Shown piece after piece: positions 25,653 through 35,368 of a stretch of 64,000 nucleotides of DNA. Made by a program: the position numbers and the translations under genes. The notes below the pieces were generated by a model that saw nothing but the letters and a program-made list of their open reading frames with translations, made no database searches and was not told where the DNA came from. Source of the stretch: Arthrobacter sp. QXT-31 (lineage in GTDB: Bacteria > Actinomycetota > Actinomycetes > Actinomycetales > Micrococcaceae); NCBI RefSeq assembly GCF_001969265.1, contig NZ_CP019304.1, positions 4,650,001-4,714,000 of the forward strand, read 5' to 3'. The stretch's first letter is position 1, and the number at the start of each line of letters is the position of its first letter.

Positions 25653-26513
25653 CTAAAAACCCGACGGCGGCGTGAACTGGCTGGCCGTGAACACAGCCCC
25701 GCCGGGGTCCCGGATGAGGGCGGTCCGTGTCCATTCGGTGTCCTCCTGTCCGAGGACGTGGCCGCCGAGGCGCTCCGCCTCCCGGACAGCCACGTCGCGG
25801 TCGGCAACCGTGAAGGTGACATGCCAGTGCGGCCGCTCGCCCTGGGCGGCCGGGGCAAGCCAGCCCACAGCATCCTCAAAACCTGCGGGCACGGCGTCTC
25901 CCGATTGGCGGGCGCTGATGCCGGGGTCGATGGTGGCTTCCAGATGGTCGCCGTATCCGGGCCGGCGGATCATGGTGCCGAAGTCGAGCCGGTCGAACTG
26001 CCAACCAAAGGCCCTGGCGTAGAAATCTGCCGCCGCATCCGTGTGCGCTGTATGGAGGTCGCTGAAGTTCCAGCCGCCTGGCACATTAACCGCCTGGGCG
26101 CCCGGCCTCTGCAGTGGCTGCCAAAGGCGGAACTCCACTCCTTCGGGGTCGGCCAGCACGGCCCGGACCCCTCCGGCCCCGGTATCGGCAGGAGCGGATT
26201 TCAGGGTTGCGCCGGCGGACAGCAGGTGCCGCACCGCGGAGTCTGCATCCTCGACGGCGATGTACGTGTTCCACGCGGGCACGCCGTGGATGCCGGTTCC
26301 CAAACCGGTGATGGCGCCGGCCTCCTGGCCGGCGAGCCGGGCAATTACGTAACTGCCGCCGTCCCCCGGCGGTGCCGTACCGGCGTCGAACTCCCACCCG
26401 AACAATCCGCCGTAGAACCTCGTGGCCGCTTCGACGTCGGGTTGCTGGCTGTCCACCCAGCACGGCACGCCGGCCGGATAGGTCCGCTTCGGTAGCGCTG
26501 AATCCTCTGCCAT
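25653..26513 (-). CDS. double VOC/glyoxalase-fold protein (CFP30B-like)
   Basis: 286 residues from ATG 26513. Two VOC domains occur in tandem (about 12-135 and 145-280), each with FYGGLFGWEF or FYARAFGWQFD. The start PAGVPCWVDSQQPDVEAATRFYG is like the mycobacterial 27-kDa antigen CFP30B and hydroxylase-annotated relatives. No clear metal triad could be assigned. Only 6 nt separate it from the convergent serB gene. Confidence 0.85.
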   Translation of the reverse strand: MAEDSALPKRTYPAGVPCWVDSQQPDVEAATRFYGGLFGWEFDAGTAPPGDGGSYVIARLAGQEAGAITGLGTGIHGVPAWNTYIAVEDADSAVRHLLSAGATLKSAPADTGAGGVRAVLADPEGVEFRLWQPLQRPGAQAVNVPGGWNFSDLHTAHTDAAADFYARAFGWQFDRLDFGTMIRRPGYGDHLEATIDPGISARQSGDAVPAGFEDAVGWLAPAAQGERPHWHVTFTVADRDVAVREAERLGGHVLGQEDTEWTRTALIRDPGGAVFTASQFTPPSGF

Positions 26514-26520
26514 GGCTATG

Positions 26521-26526
26521 ACCCTA
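26521..26526 (-). promoter_or_regulatory. -10 box TAGGGT of a leaderless promoter (minus strand)
   Basis: On the minus strand TAGGGT is 7 nt before the ATG at 26513, fixing the start of the VOC gene and ruling out a longer upstream start. Confidence 0.5.
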
Positions 26527-26588
26527 GGCGTCACGGGCCGCCCGGACAACGCCTGCGCGGCCTCAACTTGCGTGCTACTAGGGGACAG

Positions 26589-26622
26589 CGAAGGCCCGGC
26601 GCTGCTGCACACCGGGCCTTCG
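26589..26622 (-). terminator. hairpin downstream of the SDR gene
   Basis: A perfect 11-bp stem CGAAGGCCCGG/CCGGGCCTTCG with a 12-nt loop begins about 40 nt after the SDR stop. There is no T run. It also precedes the VOC gene promoter. Confidence 0.5.
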
Positions 26623-26660
26623 GAGATTTGCGGCAGGACCGCGGACAACTGCTTCAGTAA

Positions 26661-27413
26661 CTAGCCGGCGTTCTTGCCGAAGTAGTCCGAACCGCCGGCG
26701 TATTCCGTGTGGCCGGACTCGACGTCTGCGGTAGCCATGCTGGCGACCACGGCGGCGAACTCCTCCACCGAGTACAGCTTGCCGGCCTCGGCGCGGCGCG
26801 CCTCGATGGCGCCCGGGTTGGAGCGGTCGAGCAGGGTGGCGGTCACGGTGCCCTCGATCATGTCGCCGGACACGACCACTAGGGAGATGCCCTTCTCAGC
26901 CAGGTTCGGCAGCAGTTCGCGGAGAGCGTCCTCGCCGGCGCGCTTGCTGCGGGCCACGGGCTCGTACTCGGGCATGGTGGGGACCGAGTTGATGAAGTGC
27001 GCCTGGTGGCTGGTGACGAACACCACGCGGGAGCCTTCCTTCATGAGGGGCACGGCGGCGTTAAGCATGTTGACCTGCGCGTCGCGGTTGAGCTTGAGGG
27101 CGTAGCCCTCCTCCATGCCCGTTTCCATGCCGCCCGAGGCGTTGAGGACCAGGATGTCCAGCGAACCGAAGTTCTCCATGGCGGCGCTGGCCAGCGCCTG
27201 CACGCCTTCCTGGGTGGTCAGGTCAGCACCGACGGCGACGGCACGGCCGCCGTCGGCCTCGATGCCGGCCACCACTTTGTTGGCGCGCGGCGCCTTCTGG
27301 CGGTAGTTAACGACGACGGCGGCGCCTTCGCCGGCGAGGATCTTGGCAACTTCGGCGCCGATACCGCGCGAAGAACCGGTGACGATGGCAGTCTTATTGT
27401 CGAGCTGTCCCAT
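26661..27413 (-). CDS. SDR-family oxidoreductase with atypical active site
   Basis: 250 residues. The cofactor site TGSSRGIGAEVA and LVLNASGG are normal. In place of YxxxK the sequence reads EYEPVARSKRAGEDALR: counting back four from the lysine gives valine, and the nearest tyrosine is seven back. Serine is present in FVTSHQ. Catalysis by the usual triad is doubtful. ATG 27413 is preceded by GGGAG. Its promoter region holds two identical palindrome-bearing 24-mers. Confidence 0.85.
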   Translation of the reverse strand: MGQLDNKTAIVTGSSRGIGAEVAKILAGEGAAVVVNYRQKAPRANKVVAGIEADGGRAVAVGADLTTQEGVQALASAAMENFGSLDILVLNASGGMETGMEEGYALKLNRDAQVNMLNAAVPLMKEGSRVVFVTSHQAHFINSVPTMPEYEPVARSKRAGEDALRELLPNLAEKGISLVVVSGDMIEGTVTATLLDRSNPGAIEARRAEAGKLYSVEEFAAVVASMATADVESGHTEYAGGSDYFGKNAG

Positions 27414-27425
27414 GTGGGCTCCCTA

Positions 27426-27473
27426 TTCTCAGAGTCAAACTCTGTCTTGTTCTCAGAGTCAAACTCTGTCTTG
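27426..27473. promoter_or_regulatory. tandem 24-bp repeat, each with palindrome CAGAGTcaaACTCTG
   Basis: Two perfect head-to-tail copies (27426-27449 and 27450-27473). Each contains 6-bp inverted arms around CAA. They lie 13-60 bp upstream of the SDR start, where a dimeric repressor such as a TetR-type protein would bind. The repressor gene is not in the immediate neighbourhood. 27474-27617 shows nothing further. Confidence 0.6.
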
Positions 27474-27617
27474 AAACCTGTTGTTTTGTTCGAAACGTCT
27501 AATGCTTGGTGGCCTGCAGTCCATCATGCCAGCGGGAATGCCGGTTTCCTTTGTCGGAAGGCGACAAAGAAGCCGGTGCGCGCCGGAGGCGGAAGCAGGC
27601 AGGGATGGTGCGGGAGC

Positions 27618-28376
<759 letters not shown>

Positions 28377-28461
28377 CTATGGTGGCTGGATTTTGAACTG
28401 CCTCCGATCTTATCGTCCGATTGGGAGCCTCCTTCGGATGGTGAGAGAATTGGGGTAGCCA

Positions 28462-28929
28462 TTGGAGCGTGATGAGACAGTCGTGACACCTGAAATCCAG
28501 CCCGGACCGCAGACGCCCGGGAAGCGTGACTCCACCGCCGGCCATCCGGAAGTCATCAGCATTACGGATGCCGCCGCAGCGCATTCCGAAGATATGCGGG
28601 AGCGCATGATCAAGTACGCCCTCGCCATGGGCATCCGCATGGTGTGCCTGATCCTGATCTTTGTGGTGGACGGCTGGTTCAAGCTGGTTGCGGTGGCGGG
28701 GGCGGTTTTCCTGCCGTGGATCGCGGTGGTGATCGCCAACGGTTCGGACAAGGCGGAGGTCCACAGCGAGGCGCTGCTCGACTACACGCCGTACGCTGAA
28801 CTGGGAGCGGCTGGGGATTCCCGAACCGCGGAAAGCGGCGACACCGCGGATGAACCAACGGTGCTCCAAGGCGAGCTCATTGCTGATGACGAAGAAGACG
28901 ACGACGGCCGGGGACAGAAAGCTTCATGA
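28462..28929 (+). CDS. DUF3099 membrane protein
   Basis: 155 residues from TTG 28462; GTG 28483 is an alternative. SITDAAAAHSEDMRERMIKY leads into two membrane helices (about 50-90: MVCLILIFVVDGWFKLVAVA and FLPWIAVVIAN), then an acidic tail. It is the first gene of a tight operon with a small Cys-containing protein and SURF1, suggesting a link to respiratory-chain assembly. Function unknown. Confidence 0.8.
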   Translation: MERDETVVTPEIQPGPQTPGKRDSTAGHPEVISITDAAAAHSEDMRERMIKYALAMGIRMVCLILIFVVDGWFKLVAVAGAVFLPWIAVVIANGSDKAEVHSEALLDYTPYAELGAAGDSRTAESGDTADEPTVLQGELIADDEEDDDGRGQKAS

Positions 28930-29186
28930 ACATTTTCAACCTGGGTGGCGGCAGCGGGGATTTTGCCGGGCAGGCCTCCGCGGCCACCTGTTCCCGCAAG
29001 GCCTGCCGGGCTGACGCCTCGTGGCAGCTGCTCTGGAACAATCCCAAGATCCACACGCCCGAGCGCCGCAAGGTGTGGCTGGCGTGCGGTGAGCACAAGG
29101 CGTGGCTGGAGGACTACCTGCAGACCCGCGGGCTCTGGAAGGAAACCGTGCCCTTCGAGGCGGCGGAGCCAGGCGGGAACGGCTGA
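28926..29186 (+). CDS. small conserved hypothetical protein next to SURF1
   Basis: 86 residues overlapping the DUF3099 stop (ATGA). It has three cysteines and paired aromatic motifs: TCSRKACRADASWQLLWNNP and KVWLACGEHKAWLEDYL. The Cys/His spacing could bind a metal. The next ATG follows its stop directly, so translation of SURF1 is coupled to it. Confidence 0.75.
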   Translation: MNIFNLGGGSGDFAGQASAATCSRKACRADASWQLLWNNPKIHTPERRKVWLACGEHKAWLEDYLQTRGLWKETVPFEAAEPGGNG

Positions 29187-30059
29187 ATGTACAAGTTCCT
29201 GTTTTCCAGCAAGTGGCTGGGCTACCTGCTGCTGGCCGCAATCTTCGCCACCGGCTGCGTGTTCCTGGGCCGCTGGCAGATGGACCGCCGGGCCGAAACG
29301 CTGGCGGAAATCCAGCGGGTCACGTCCAACTATTCGGCCACTCCGATCACATTTGCCGAGGCCCGCGGCCAGTTCGACCAACTGGACCCGTCCCGAGAGT
29401 GGACCCAGGTCCGGCTCCAGGGCACTTACGACGTCGACGGGCAGCGGATCGTGCGCAACCGCCCCCTGAACGGGCAGCCCGGCTATGAAGTGGTGGTGCC
29501 GTTCAAGCTCGCATCCGGCGAGACCGTGGTGATCGACCGCGGCTGGCTGCCGATCGGCAACAAGACGCCCGGCCGCCCGGATTCCGTTCCTGCACCGCCG
29601 TCCGGGCAGGTCACTGCAGTGGTGCGGCTCAAGCATAGCGAACCCACGCTGCAGCGCGGCGCACCGGAGGGCCAGCTGGCTTCCATTGACCTGCCCGCTT
29701 ACGCTGCCGAACTCGGCTATCCGCTGCTGACGGGCGCCTACGGGCAGCTCGCCTCGGAGACACCGCCAGCCGCGGTCACGCCGCAGCCGTTCCCCGTGCC
29801 CTCGATGGACGAGGGGACGCACCTGTCCTATTCACTGCAGTGGTTCGCCTTTGGCATCCTCATGTTCGTGGCCTTTGGTTACGCGGCCCGGCAGCAGGCG
29901 CGCAACGCCGCGCTGGATGCCGAGGACGCTGAAGCGGCGGACGGCGAGCTTGCCCACACCGCCGCGGGAGCCCGCCGTCGTCCGCCGGCACCCCGAAAGC
30001 GCAAGCGGCCGACGGCGGAAGAAGAGGAAGACGCGATCCTGGATGCCCAGGGCTACTGA
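29187..30059 (+). CDS. SURF1-family cytochrome oxidase assembly protein
   Basis: 290 residues. An N-terminal membrane helix (WLGYLLLAAIFATGCVFLGRWQ) with the GRWQ motif, the extracytoplasmic domain with RNRPLNGQPGYEVVVPF and VDRGWLP, and a second helix near 230 (YSLQWFAFGILMFVAFGYAA) are diagnostic of SURF1. It assists haem a insertion into cytochrome c oxidase. The C-terminal about 50 residues are charged. Confidence 0.93.
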   Translation: MYKFLFSSKWLGYLLLAAIFATGCVFLGRWQMDRRAETLAEIQRVTSNYSATPITFAEARGQFDQLDPSREWTQVRLQGTYDVDGQRIVRNRPLNGQPGYEVVVPFKLASGETVVIDRGWLPIGNKTPGRPDSVPAPPSGQVTAVVRLKHSEPTLQRGAPEGQLASIDLPAYAAELGYPLLTGAYGQLASETPPAAVTPQPFPVPSMDEGTHLSYSLQWFAFGILMFVAFGYAARQQARNAALDAEDAEAADGELAHTAAGARRRPPAPRKRKRPTAEEEEDAILDAQGY

Positions 30060-30075
30060 CGACAGGAGCACGGAG

Positions 30076-30543
30076 ATGCTTGCCGACCCCGTGGCCAACG
30101 TGCGCCGCGCCCTGACCGCAGCCGGTGCCCGTGACACAGTCACGGTTCTACCCGGAGCGGTTCCGACGGCGGCTGCCGCGGCTGACGCGCTTGGCTGCGA
30201 CGTCGCTGCCATCACGAACAGCCTGGTGTTTGAAGTGGACGGCACTCCCCTGCTGATCCTCGCCAGCGGTGCTGCCAAGGTCGACGTCAGGCTGGTCGCC
30301 TCCCAGCTGGGCACGGGGCGGATCCGCCGTGCCGCGCCTGAGTTCGTGCTGCACCATACGGGCCAGGAAGTGGGCGGCGTTGCACCCGTCGGGCATCCGG
30401 CCAGGATCCGCACGCTGCTGGACGCTTCGCTCGAGGAACACGCAACGCTCTGGGCCGGGGCCGGCGACCACCACTCCATGTTCTCCATCAGCTACGGCGA
30501 GCTGCAGCGCATCACGGACGCGCACGCGCTTCGCGTGCGGTAG
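30076..30543 (+). CDS. YbaK/EbsC-family aminoacyl-tRNA editing-like protein
   Basis: 155 residues from ATG 30076, preceded by GGAG. TAAAAADALGCDVAAITNSLVFEVDG, LASGAAKVDVRL and GGVAPVGHP are family signatures; the conserved lysine of the deacylase site is in GAAKVD. It probably hydrolyses mischarged tRNA such as Cys-tRNAPro. Last gene of the DUF3099-SURF1 operon, 16 nt after SURF1. In-frame starts inside SURF1 are rejected. Confidence 0.9.
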   Translation: MLADPVANVRRALTAAGARDTVTVLPGAVPTAAAAADALGCDVAAITNSLVFEVDGTPLLILASGAAKVDVRLVASQLGTGRIRRAAPEFVLHHTGQEVGGVAPVGHPARIRTLLDASLEEHATLWAGAGDHHSMFSISYGELQRITDAHALRVR

Positions 30544-30577
30544 GGGCACAGGTCCTGGTCCTCGCCTGCGGATGGAG

Positions 30578-31156
30578 TCAGGCGTGAAGGGTGGGCCGGT
30601 AGATGAGCTCCTGGGTGTGGCCGTCGAGCGTCCGGCTCTCGATCAGCTCAAGGTCGAAATCGGCGGCGCCTTGGAAGATTGGCTCTGCCCCGGTCTGACC
30701 GGTGATTACAGGGAAGACGGTTACCTGGACACGGTCGACGAGTCCGGCGGCCATCAGTGCCCGGTTCATTGACAGGCTGCCGTGGGAGCGCAGCGGCACC
30801 TCTGACTCTTCCTTGAGCCGGGCGACGACGTCGACCGCGTCACCACCTACGAGGGTCGCGTCCGGCCAGTCGAGCGGTTCCTGCAGTGTTCTCGACACCA
30901 CCGTTGCCGGCAGATTCGTCATCCGGGTGACCCATGGATCTCGGACCTCGGACGTTTCGCTGCTCGCGGCCAGCATCCGCTCGAACGCCCGGTATGTGTT
31001 GGCCCCAAAGACCATCCGCTGCTCCTCGCCGTACAACGCGAGGCGGCGCTCGAGCAGTTCGGGGCCTTGCTTGCCCCAGTAGCCGCCCCAGTTGCCGGTG
31101 TGGGAGCCGAAGCCGTCGAGGCTGCAAAAGACGTCGAAGGTGTAGGTAGCGGCCAT
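30578..31156 (-). CDS. RibD C-terminal/dihydrofolate-reductase-fold protein
   Basis: 192 residues. FDVFCSLDGFGS, VFGANTYRAFERML, LRSHGSLSMNRALMAAGLVDRVQVTVFPVITG and a beta-rich end are typical of the stand-alone RibD_C family, which binds NADPH. The substrate is unknown; these proteins are usually not true dihydrofolate reductases. Convergent with YbaK. Confidence 0.88.
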   Translation of the reverse strand: MAATYTFDVFCSLDGFGSHTGNWGGYWGKQGPELLERRLALYGEEQRMVFGANTYRAFERMLAASSETSEVRDPWVTRMTNLPATVVSRTLQEPLDWPDATLVGGDAVDVVARLKEESEVPLRSHGSLSMNRALMAAGLVDRVQVTVFPVITGQTGAEPIFQGAADFDLELIESRTLDGHTQELIYRPTLHA

Positions 31157-31489
31157 GGTGCTCTCCTCGATTGCGTCAGATCGGGCTTGGAAATGCTGAT
31201 GTCACAGCGGGACGAGCCTAGCCACCGAATCCATGGCTGGCCACCACGCTCGGTCAAGGTTTACGACAGGCGCAGCATCGGGCCCCTGGGATTGCCCTCC
31301 AGCCAAGGCCACCCCCTAGGGTGCCGCCACGCTGCAGTCCACCGGCAGGGTGGTACTGCGGCACAGATCTGACCCCCGATTTCGGGGAGTCGCCAGGCGA
31401 CAGCCCCTGCCAGCCCGATTGCCTGGCGGCCGATCTAAGTCTTCCCCGCTCTGGCTTCGAGGAACCCATCTGTGAAGCCAGCAGGAAGC
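31157..31489. other. intergenic stretch, no gene recognised
   Basis: 333 bp. It contains CTGACCCCCGATTTCGGGG (about 31367-31385), a short hairpin that resembles the CTGAcccCC sequences found upstream of the HNH gene. No convincing coding frame was seen. Confidence 0.4.
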
Positions 31490-33230
31490 TCAGTCCCGGT
31501 GGGGTCGTGAGCGGAAGTATTGGTTGCGGCGGGGTTTTCGTCCCGGGTCGAGTTCTGGTGGTGGTTTGAACCAGGGGACTTCGTTGGTGACTTCGATGGT
31601 CCAGTTTTCCTTATGGATCAGGTGGTGGTGATAGCTGCAGAGGAGGACGCCGTTGCCGGTGCTGGTGGGTCCGCCGCGTGACCAGTAGGTGATGTGGTGG
31701 GCTTCGCACCAGGGTGCGGGCATGGTGCATTGCGGGAACGCGCAGCCTTGGTCGCGGGCCATGATGGCTTTGCGGATGTGGGGCGGGAAGATCCGTGAGG
31801 CGCGGCCGACGTCGAGGATGCGGCCGCCGGTGCCGAGGACGACGGGGATGAGGTCGGCGTCGCAGGCGATTTTGCGGATCGTGGCCGGGTTCACCGGCCC
31901 GCTGAACGCGAACAGGGCTGTGCCGTCGCCGGTTCGGGCGGCGTTGAGCGGACCGGCGGAGGCTGGCTGCAGATCCTGATCGCCTTGGGCCCACTGTGTG
32001 TCCAGCGCTCCTTGGAGACTGGCGGTGCTGGGCTGGCCCAGCCATTGCTCGACTCTGGCGAGCAGGTCGCGGTAGTCGATGGTGACCAGGATCTGCGGGC
32101 GGTGCCGCCGTTGGCGGGCAGGGCGTCGGTGGTGAGGGCGGTTTGGCAGGCGCCGACGAGCCCGTCGAGGCGTTTCTGCCCCTGCGACCGGTGATCCAGG
32201 TCGATTTCCGGTACACCCGGGCTGTCCCACCGGGCAAGGACAGCATCAGCATCCGCCGCCCGCTCCCGTCGCCGCCAGCACCGTGGCCGCCATCGCCGTG
32301 GCCCCCGTTCCCGCCATCGCCGTCGCTGCCATTCCCGTCTGCGTGTTCCGGGGCCGGGGTGCGGGGGTTGGTGGCGGTGTTCATGGCGGTGGTGAGGGTT
32401 TCGAACTGTTCGGGGGTGGCGAAGATTTCCAGGTGGTGCAGGCCGTGTTTGGGGCGGCGGATGAAGGCGCCCTGGATCTGGCGGAGCGCGGGTTCGGAGG
32501 GTTCGGGGCCGTCCTGGTCGATCGCCTCGGCCCAGTGCCGGGCGACGCGCGTGACGAAGTCGGCGTCATTGTCGATCGCCGTTTGAGTGAGTTCGTGTTC
32601 CATCGCGGCGGTGCGGGCCGGGGTGGTGAAGTGCCGGGCCCGGTCCAGGGCGAGGGTGATCGTGGTCGCGGCACGGGAGCTGACCTGGGCGGTGCTGACC
32701 GCCGTCGCGAGTTCCCCGTAGCGGGGCGGTAGCTGTTGGCCGCCGAATCCTGCCCTGGGAAGGATGGAGTCGGCCAGGGTGAGGCGGCGGCGGGCCTCGC
32801 AGGCGCTGATGCCCAGCCTGGTCCGAAGGAAATCCACGGTATTCCGGGAACCATCAGCATTGGGGTCCGCATCCGGGACGGGAACGGCGTCGGGGACCAG
32901 GGGTGCCGCGGCGGCGGTGAGGGCCGCGGTGCGGGACCTCTCCACGGCACCGGCGGCGACTACCTGCAGATGCTCCACCCTCCGGGAGAGCCGCTCAACC
33001 CGGTCCGCGAAATCAGCAGACCGGCCAAAGCTCCACAAGGCGGTGTCCTCGGCGGTGATCGTTTCCGAGTCCAGCGCAGCTATGGCCTGGTCAACCGCGT
33101 CCAGCTCAGCAGGGACGCTTTGAAGGGCGGTCGCGCCAATGGAAGCCGGCCCAGGGCTTTGGGCGGAAGCGAACCTGCGGGCGCCGGGCTGCTCGGCCCG
33201 GTCTGCGGCGAATCCCCCAATGGCTTCCAT
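31490..33230 (-). pseudogene. DUF222/13E12-family HNH endonuclease, two frameshifts
   Basis: The protein is spread over three frames. From ATG 33230 the DUF222 part runs about 340 residues (RLGISACEARRRLTLAD, ARHFTTPARTAAMEHELT). Near 32211-32220 the frame breaks after LPGGTARV; the middle frame reads PEIDLDHRSQGQKRLDGLVG. Near 32094-32104 it breaks again, and the last frame reads PQILVTIDYRDLLARVE up to the HNH motif CAFPQCTMPAPWCEAHHITYW and LCSYHHHLIH. Each break is explained by one missing base. Either the gene is dead or two GC-rich sequencing errors occurred. Relatives are multicopy genes in Arthrobacter and Mycobacterium. Confidence 0.75.
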
Positions 33231-33260
33231 AAACCCATTCTGATCGGGGGGTCTGACATT
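33206..33260. repeat. duplicated 5' segment of HNH gene, copy A (intact gene start)
   Basis: The block from CCCCCAATGGCTTCCAT to GGGGGTCTGACATT recurs at 33401-33455 with a few changes. It covers the start codon and the first residues (MEAIGGF) of the HNH gene. Confidence 0.6.
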
Positions 33261-33400
33261 AATAGACCCGCCGTCCGGCGCCCAACCGTCGGGTGAACCG
33301 CCGTCGGAAGCCCCAGCAGTGAGCCAGCCACCGCCGTCGTTCCCCGAGACGGAAGCGAACGCACCGGCACCGGGCCCTAAGGCCCGGTCTGCGGTGAATC

Positions 33401-33455
33401 CCCCAACGGCTTCCATAGAAACAGTCTGATCCGGGGGTCTGACATTTAAGGGCGC
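33401..33455. repeat. duplicated 5' segment of HNH gene, copy B (orphan start)
   Basis: CCCCCAACGGCTTCCAT...GGGGGTCTGACATTT, encoding MEAVGGF on the minus strand, about 195 bp from copy A. It is likely the start of a second HNH gene lost by recombination between homologous family members. Confidence 0.55.
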
Positions 33456-33480
33456 AGCGTCAGTCCCGCCACTGCGAAGG

Positions 33481-35079
33481 CTACGCCAGCGTGATGAGGT
33501 CCAGGTAGTCCTCGTTCCACAGGTCCTCAACGCCGTCGGGCAGCAGCACCACGCGCTCGGGGTTGAGTGCCTCGACGGCGCCTTCATCGTGGCTGACCAG
33601 GACGACGGCGCCGGTGTAGTTCCGCAGGGCGCCCAGGATCTCGGCGCGGCTGGCGGGGTCGAGGTTGTTGGTTGGCTCGTCGAGGAGGAGCACGTTCGCA
33701 CTGGAGGCCACGATGGTGGCCAGGGCCAGACGGGTCTTCTCACCGCCGGAGAGCACGCCGGCGGGCTTGTCGACGTCGTCGCCCGAGAACAGGAACGAGC
33801 CCAGGATGCCGCGGACCTCCGCGTCCTTCATGTCCGGCGCGGCGGAGCGCATGTTTTCGAGGACGGTGCGGTCGTGGTCCAGGGTTTCGTGCTCCTGGGC
33901 GTAGTAGCCCACCTTGAGTCCGTGGCCGGGAACGATGTCGCCGGTGTCCGGCAGGTCCACGCCGGCGAGCATGCGCAGCAGGGTGGTCTTGCCGGCACCG
34001 TTAAGGCCGAGAATGACCACCTTGGAGCCGCGGTCGATGGCCAGGTCCACGTCGGTGAAGATCTCCAGCGAACCATAGGACTTGCTCAGTCCTTCGGCCG
34101 TGAGAGGCGTCTTGCCACAGGGCGACGGATCCGGGAACCGCAGTGCTGCCACGCGGTCCTGCTCGCGGACGGCCTCCAGGCCGCTGAGCAGACGCTCGGC
34201 GCGCTTGGCCATGTTCTGCGCGGCAACGGCCTTGGTGGCCTTGGCCCGCATTTTGTTGGCCTGGTCCATCAGGACCTGGGCCTTCTTCTCGGCGTTGGCG
34301 CGTTCGCGCTTGCGGGCGCGCTCATCCGTCTCGCGCTGCTGCAGGTAGCGCTTCCATCCCATGTTGTAGAAGTCGATCTGGGCCCGGTTCGCGTCCAGGT
34401 GGTAGACCTTGTTGACGGTTGCTTCCAGCAGCTCTACGTCGTGGCTGATCACGATCAGGCCACCCTGGTGGTTCTTAAGGAAGTCACGGAGCCAGGAGAT
34501 GGAATCGGCGTCGAGGTGGTTGGTGGGCTCATCCAGGAGCATGGTTTCCGCGCCGGAGTAAAGGATGCGCGCCAGTTCCACACGGCGGCGCTGACCGCCG
34601 GACAGTGTCTTCAGCGGCTGGTTGAGGATGCGCTCCGGCAGTGCGAGGTTGGAGGAGATGGCGGCCGCTTCGGCTTCCGCCGCGTACCCTCCCCCGGACA
34701 GGAACTCCGCCTCGAGCCGGTCGTACCGGCCCATGGCCTTGCGCTGGACCTCCGGGTTGTCGCTGGCCATGTCGGCCTGCGCCTTCTTCAGCTTGCCGAC
34801 GACGACGTCCAGTCCGCGGGCGGACAGGATCCGGTCCCGCGCCAGCTGCTCCATGTCCGGTGTGCGTGGATCCTGCGGCAGGTAACCGATCTCGCCGCTG
34901 CGGGTCACCTTGCCGGCGGCAGGCAGGCCCTCGCCCGCGAGCACGCGGGTCAGCGTGGTCTTGCCGGCACCGTTGCGGCCCACCAGTCCGATCTTGTCAC
35001 CCTTGTCGATCCGGAAGCTCACCTGGTCCATGAGCAGGCGGGCGCCGGCACGGAGTTCAAGTTCCTGAACGGTAATCAC
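33481..35079 (-). CDS. ABC-F family ATPase
   Basis: 532 residues, GTG start. Two ABC domains (about 1-245 and 315-530) with Walker A GRNGAGKTT and GLNGAGKTT, signatures LSGGQRRRVELA and LSGGEKTRLALA, and Walker B MLLDEPTNHLD and LLLDEPTNNLD. They are joined by a charged linker (about 245-300: RETDERARKRERANAEKKAQ). There are no membrane segments. ABC-F proteins act on the ribosome, mostly in translation quality control; nothing shows that this copy gives resistance. Divergent from bioY. Confidence 0.9.
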   Translation of the reverse strand: MITVQELELRAGARLLMDQVSFRIDKGDKIGLVGRNGAGKTTLTRVLAGEGLPAAGKVTRSGEIGYLPQDPRTPDMEQLARDRILSARGLDVVVGKLKKAQADMASDNPEVQRKAMGRYDRLEAEFLSGGGYAAEAEAAAISSNLALPERILNQPLKTLSGGQRRRVELARILYSGAETMLLDEPTNHLDADSISWLRDFLKNHQGGLIVISHDVELLEATVNKVYHLDANRAQIDFYNMGWKRYLQQRETDERARKRERANAEKKAQVLMDQANKMRAKATKAVAAQNMAKRAERLLSGLEAVREQDRVAALRFPDPSPCGKTPLTAEGLSKSYGSLEIFTDVDLAIDRGSKVVILGLNGAGKTTLLRMLAGVDLPDTGDIVPGHGLKVGYYAQEHETLDHDRTVLENMRSAAPDMKDAEVRGILGSFLFSGDDVDKPAGVLSGGEKTRLALATIVASSANVLLLDEPTNNLDPASRAEILGALRNYTGAVVLVSHDEGAVEALNPERVVLLPDGVEDLWNEDYLDLITLA

Positions 35080-35334
35080 AGCAGGTAAGGCCTTTCACAA
35101 CAGGGAATGCCGCAGCACGGCGGGTTGCATGCCGCGGGCCACAAAGCAAGGAACACCGGGGATGCCGGCCGGAGAACGGCCCGTTCAAGTCTACCGGCCT
35201 GTGCAACACGCCCAGAACCGGATTCCGTGAGGAGGGGCGGAGTAATTGTGCCCACGGCTAGACCCGCGGCGGTCCCTCTTGTAGAACAGCAACAAAATGC
35301 ACCTGTTGGCGGACCAGTAACGTCGACAGGAGCC

Positions 35335-35340
35335 GATAAT
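35335..35340 (+). promoter_or_regulatory. -10 box GATAAT of the bioYMN promoter
   Basis: GATAAT lies 28 nt upstream of the bioY ATG (35369), with an AGGA ribosome site between. No clear -35 box, BioQ or BirA operator was recognised in the 289-bp divergent gap. Confidence 0.4.
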
Positions 35341-35368
35341 TGTTTGTACCCCTTCGACAGGACTTCCC

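Noticed and set aside
33481..35079. Antibiotic-resistance ABC-F protein
   Set aside because: The short inter-domain linker and context do not support a resistance role; many ABC-F proteins are housekeeping.
35080..35368. Riboswitch or biotin operator before bioY
   Set aside because: No conserved riboswitch core or BioQ/BirA palindrome could be recognised; only a -10 box was listed.
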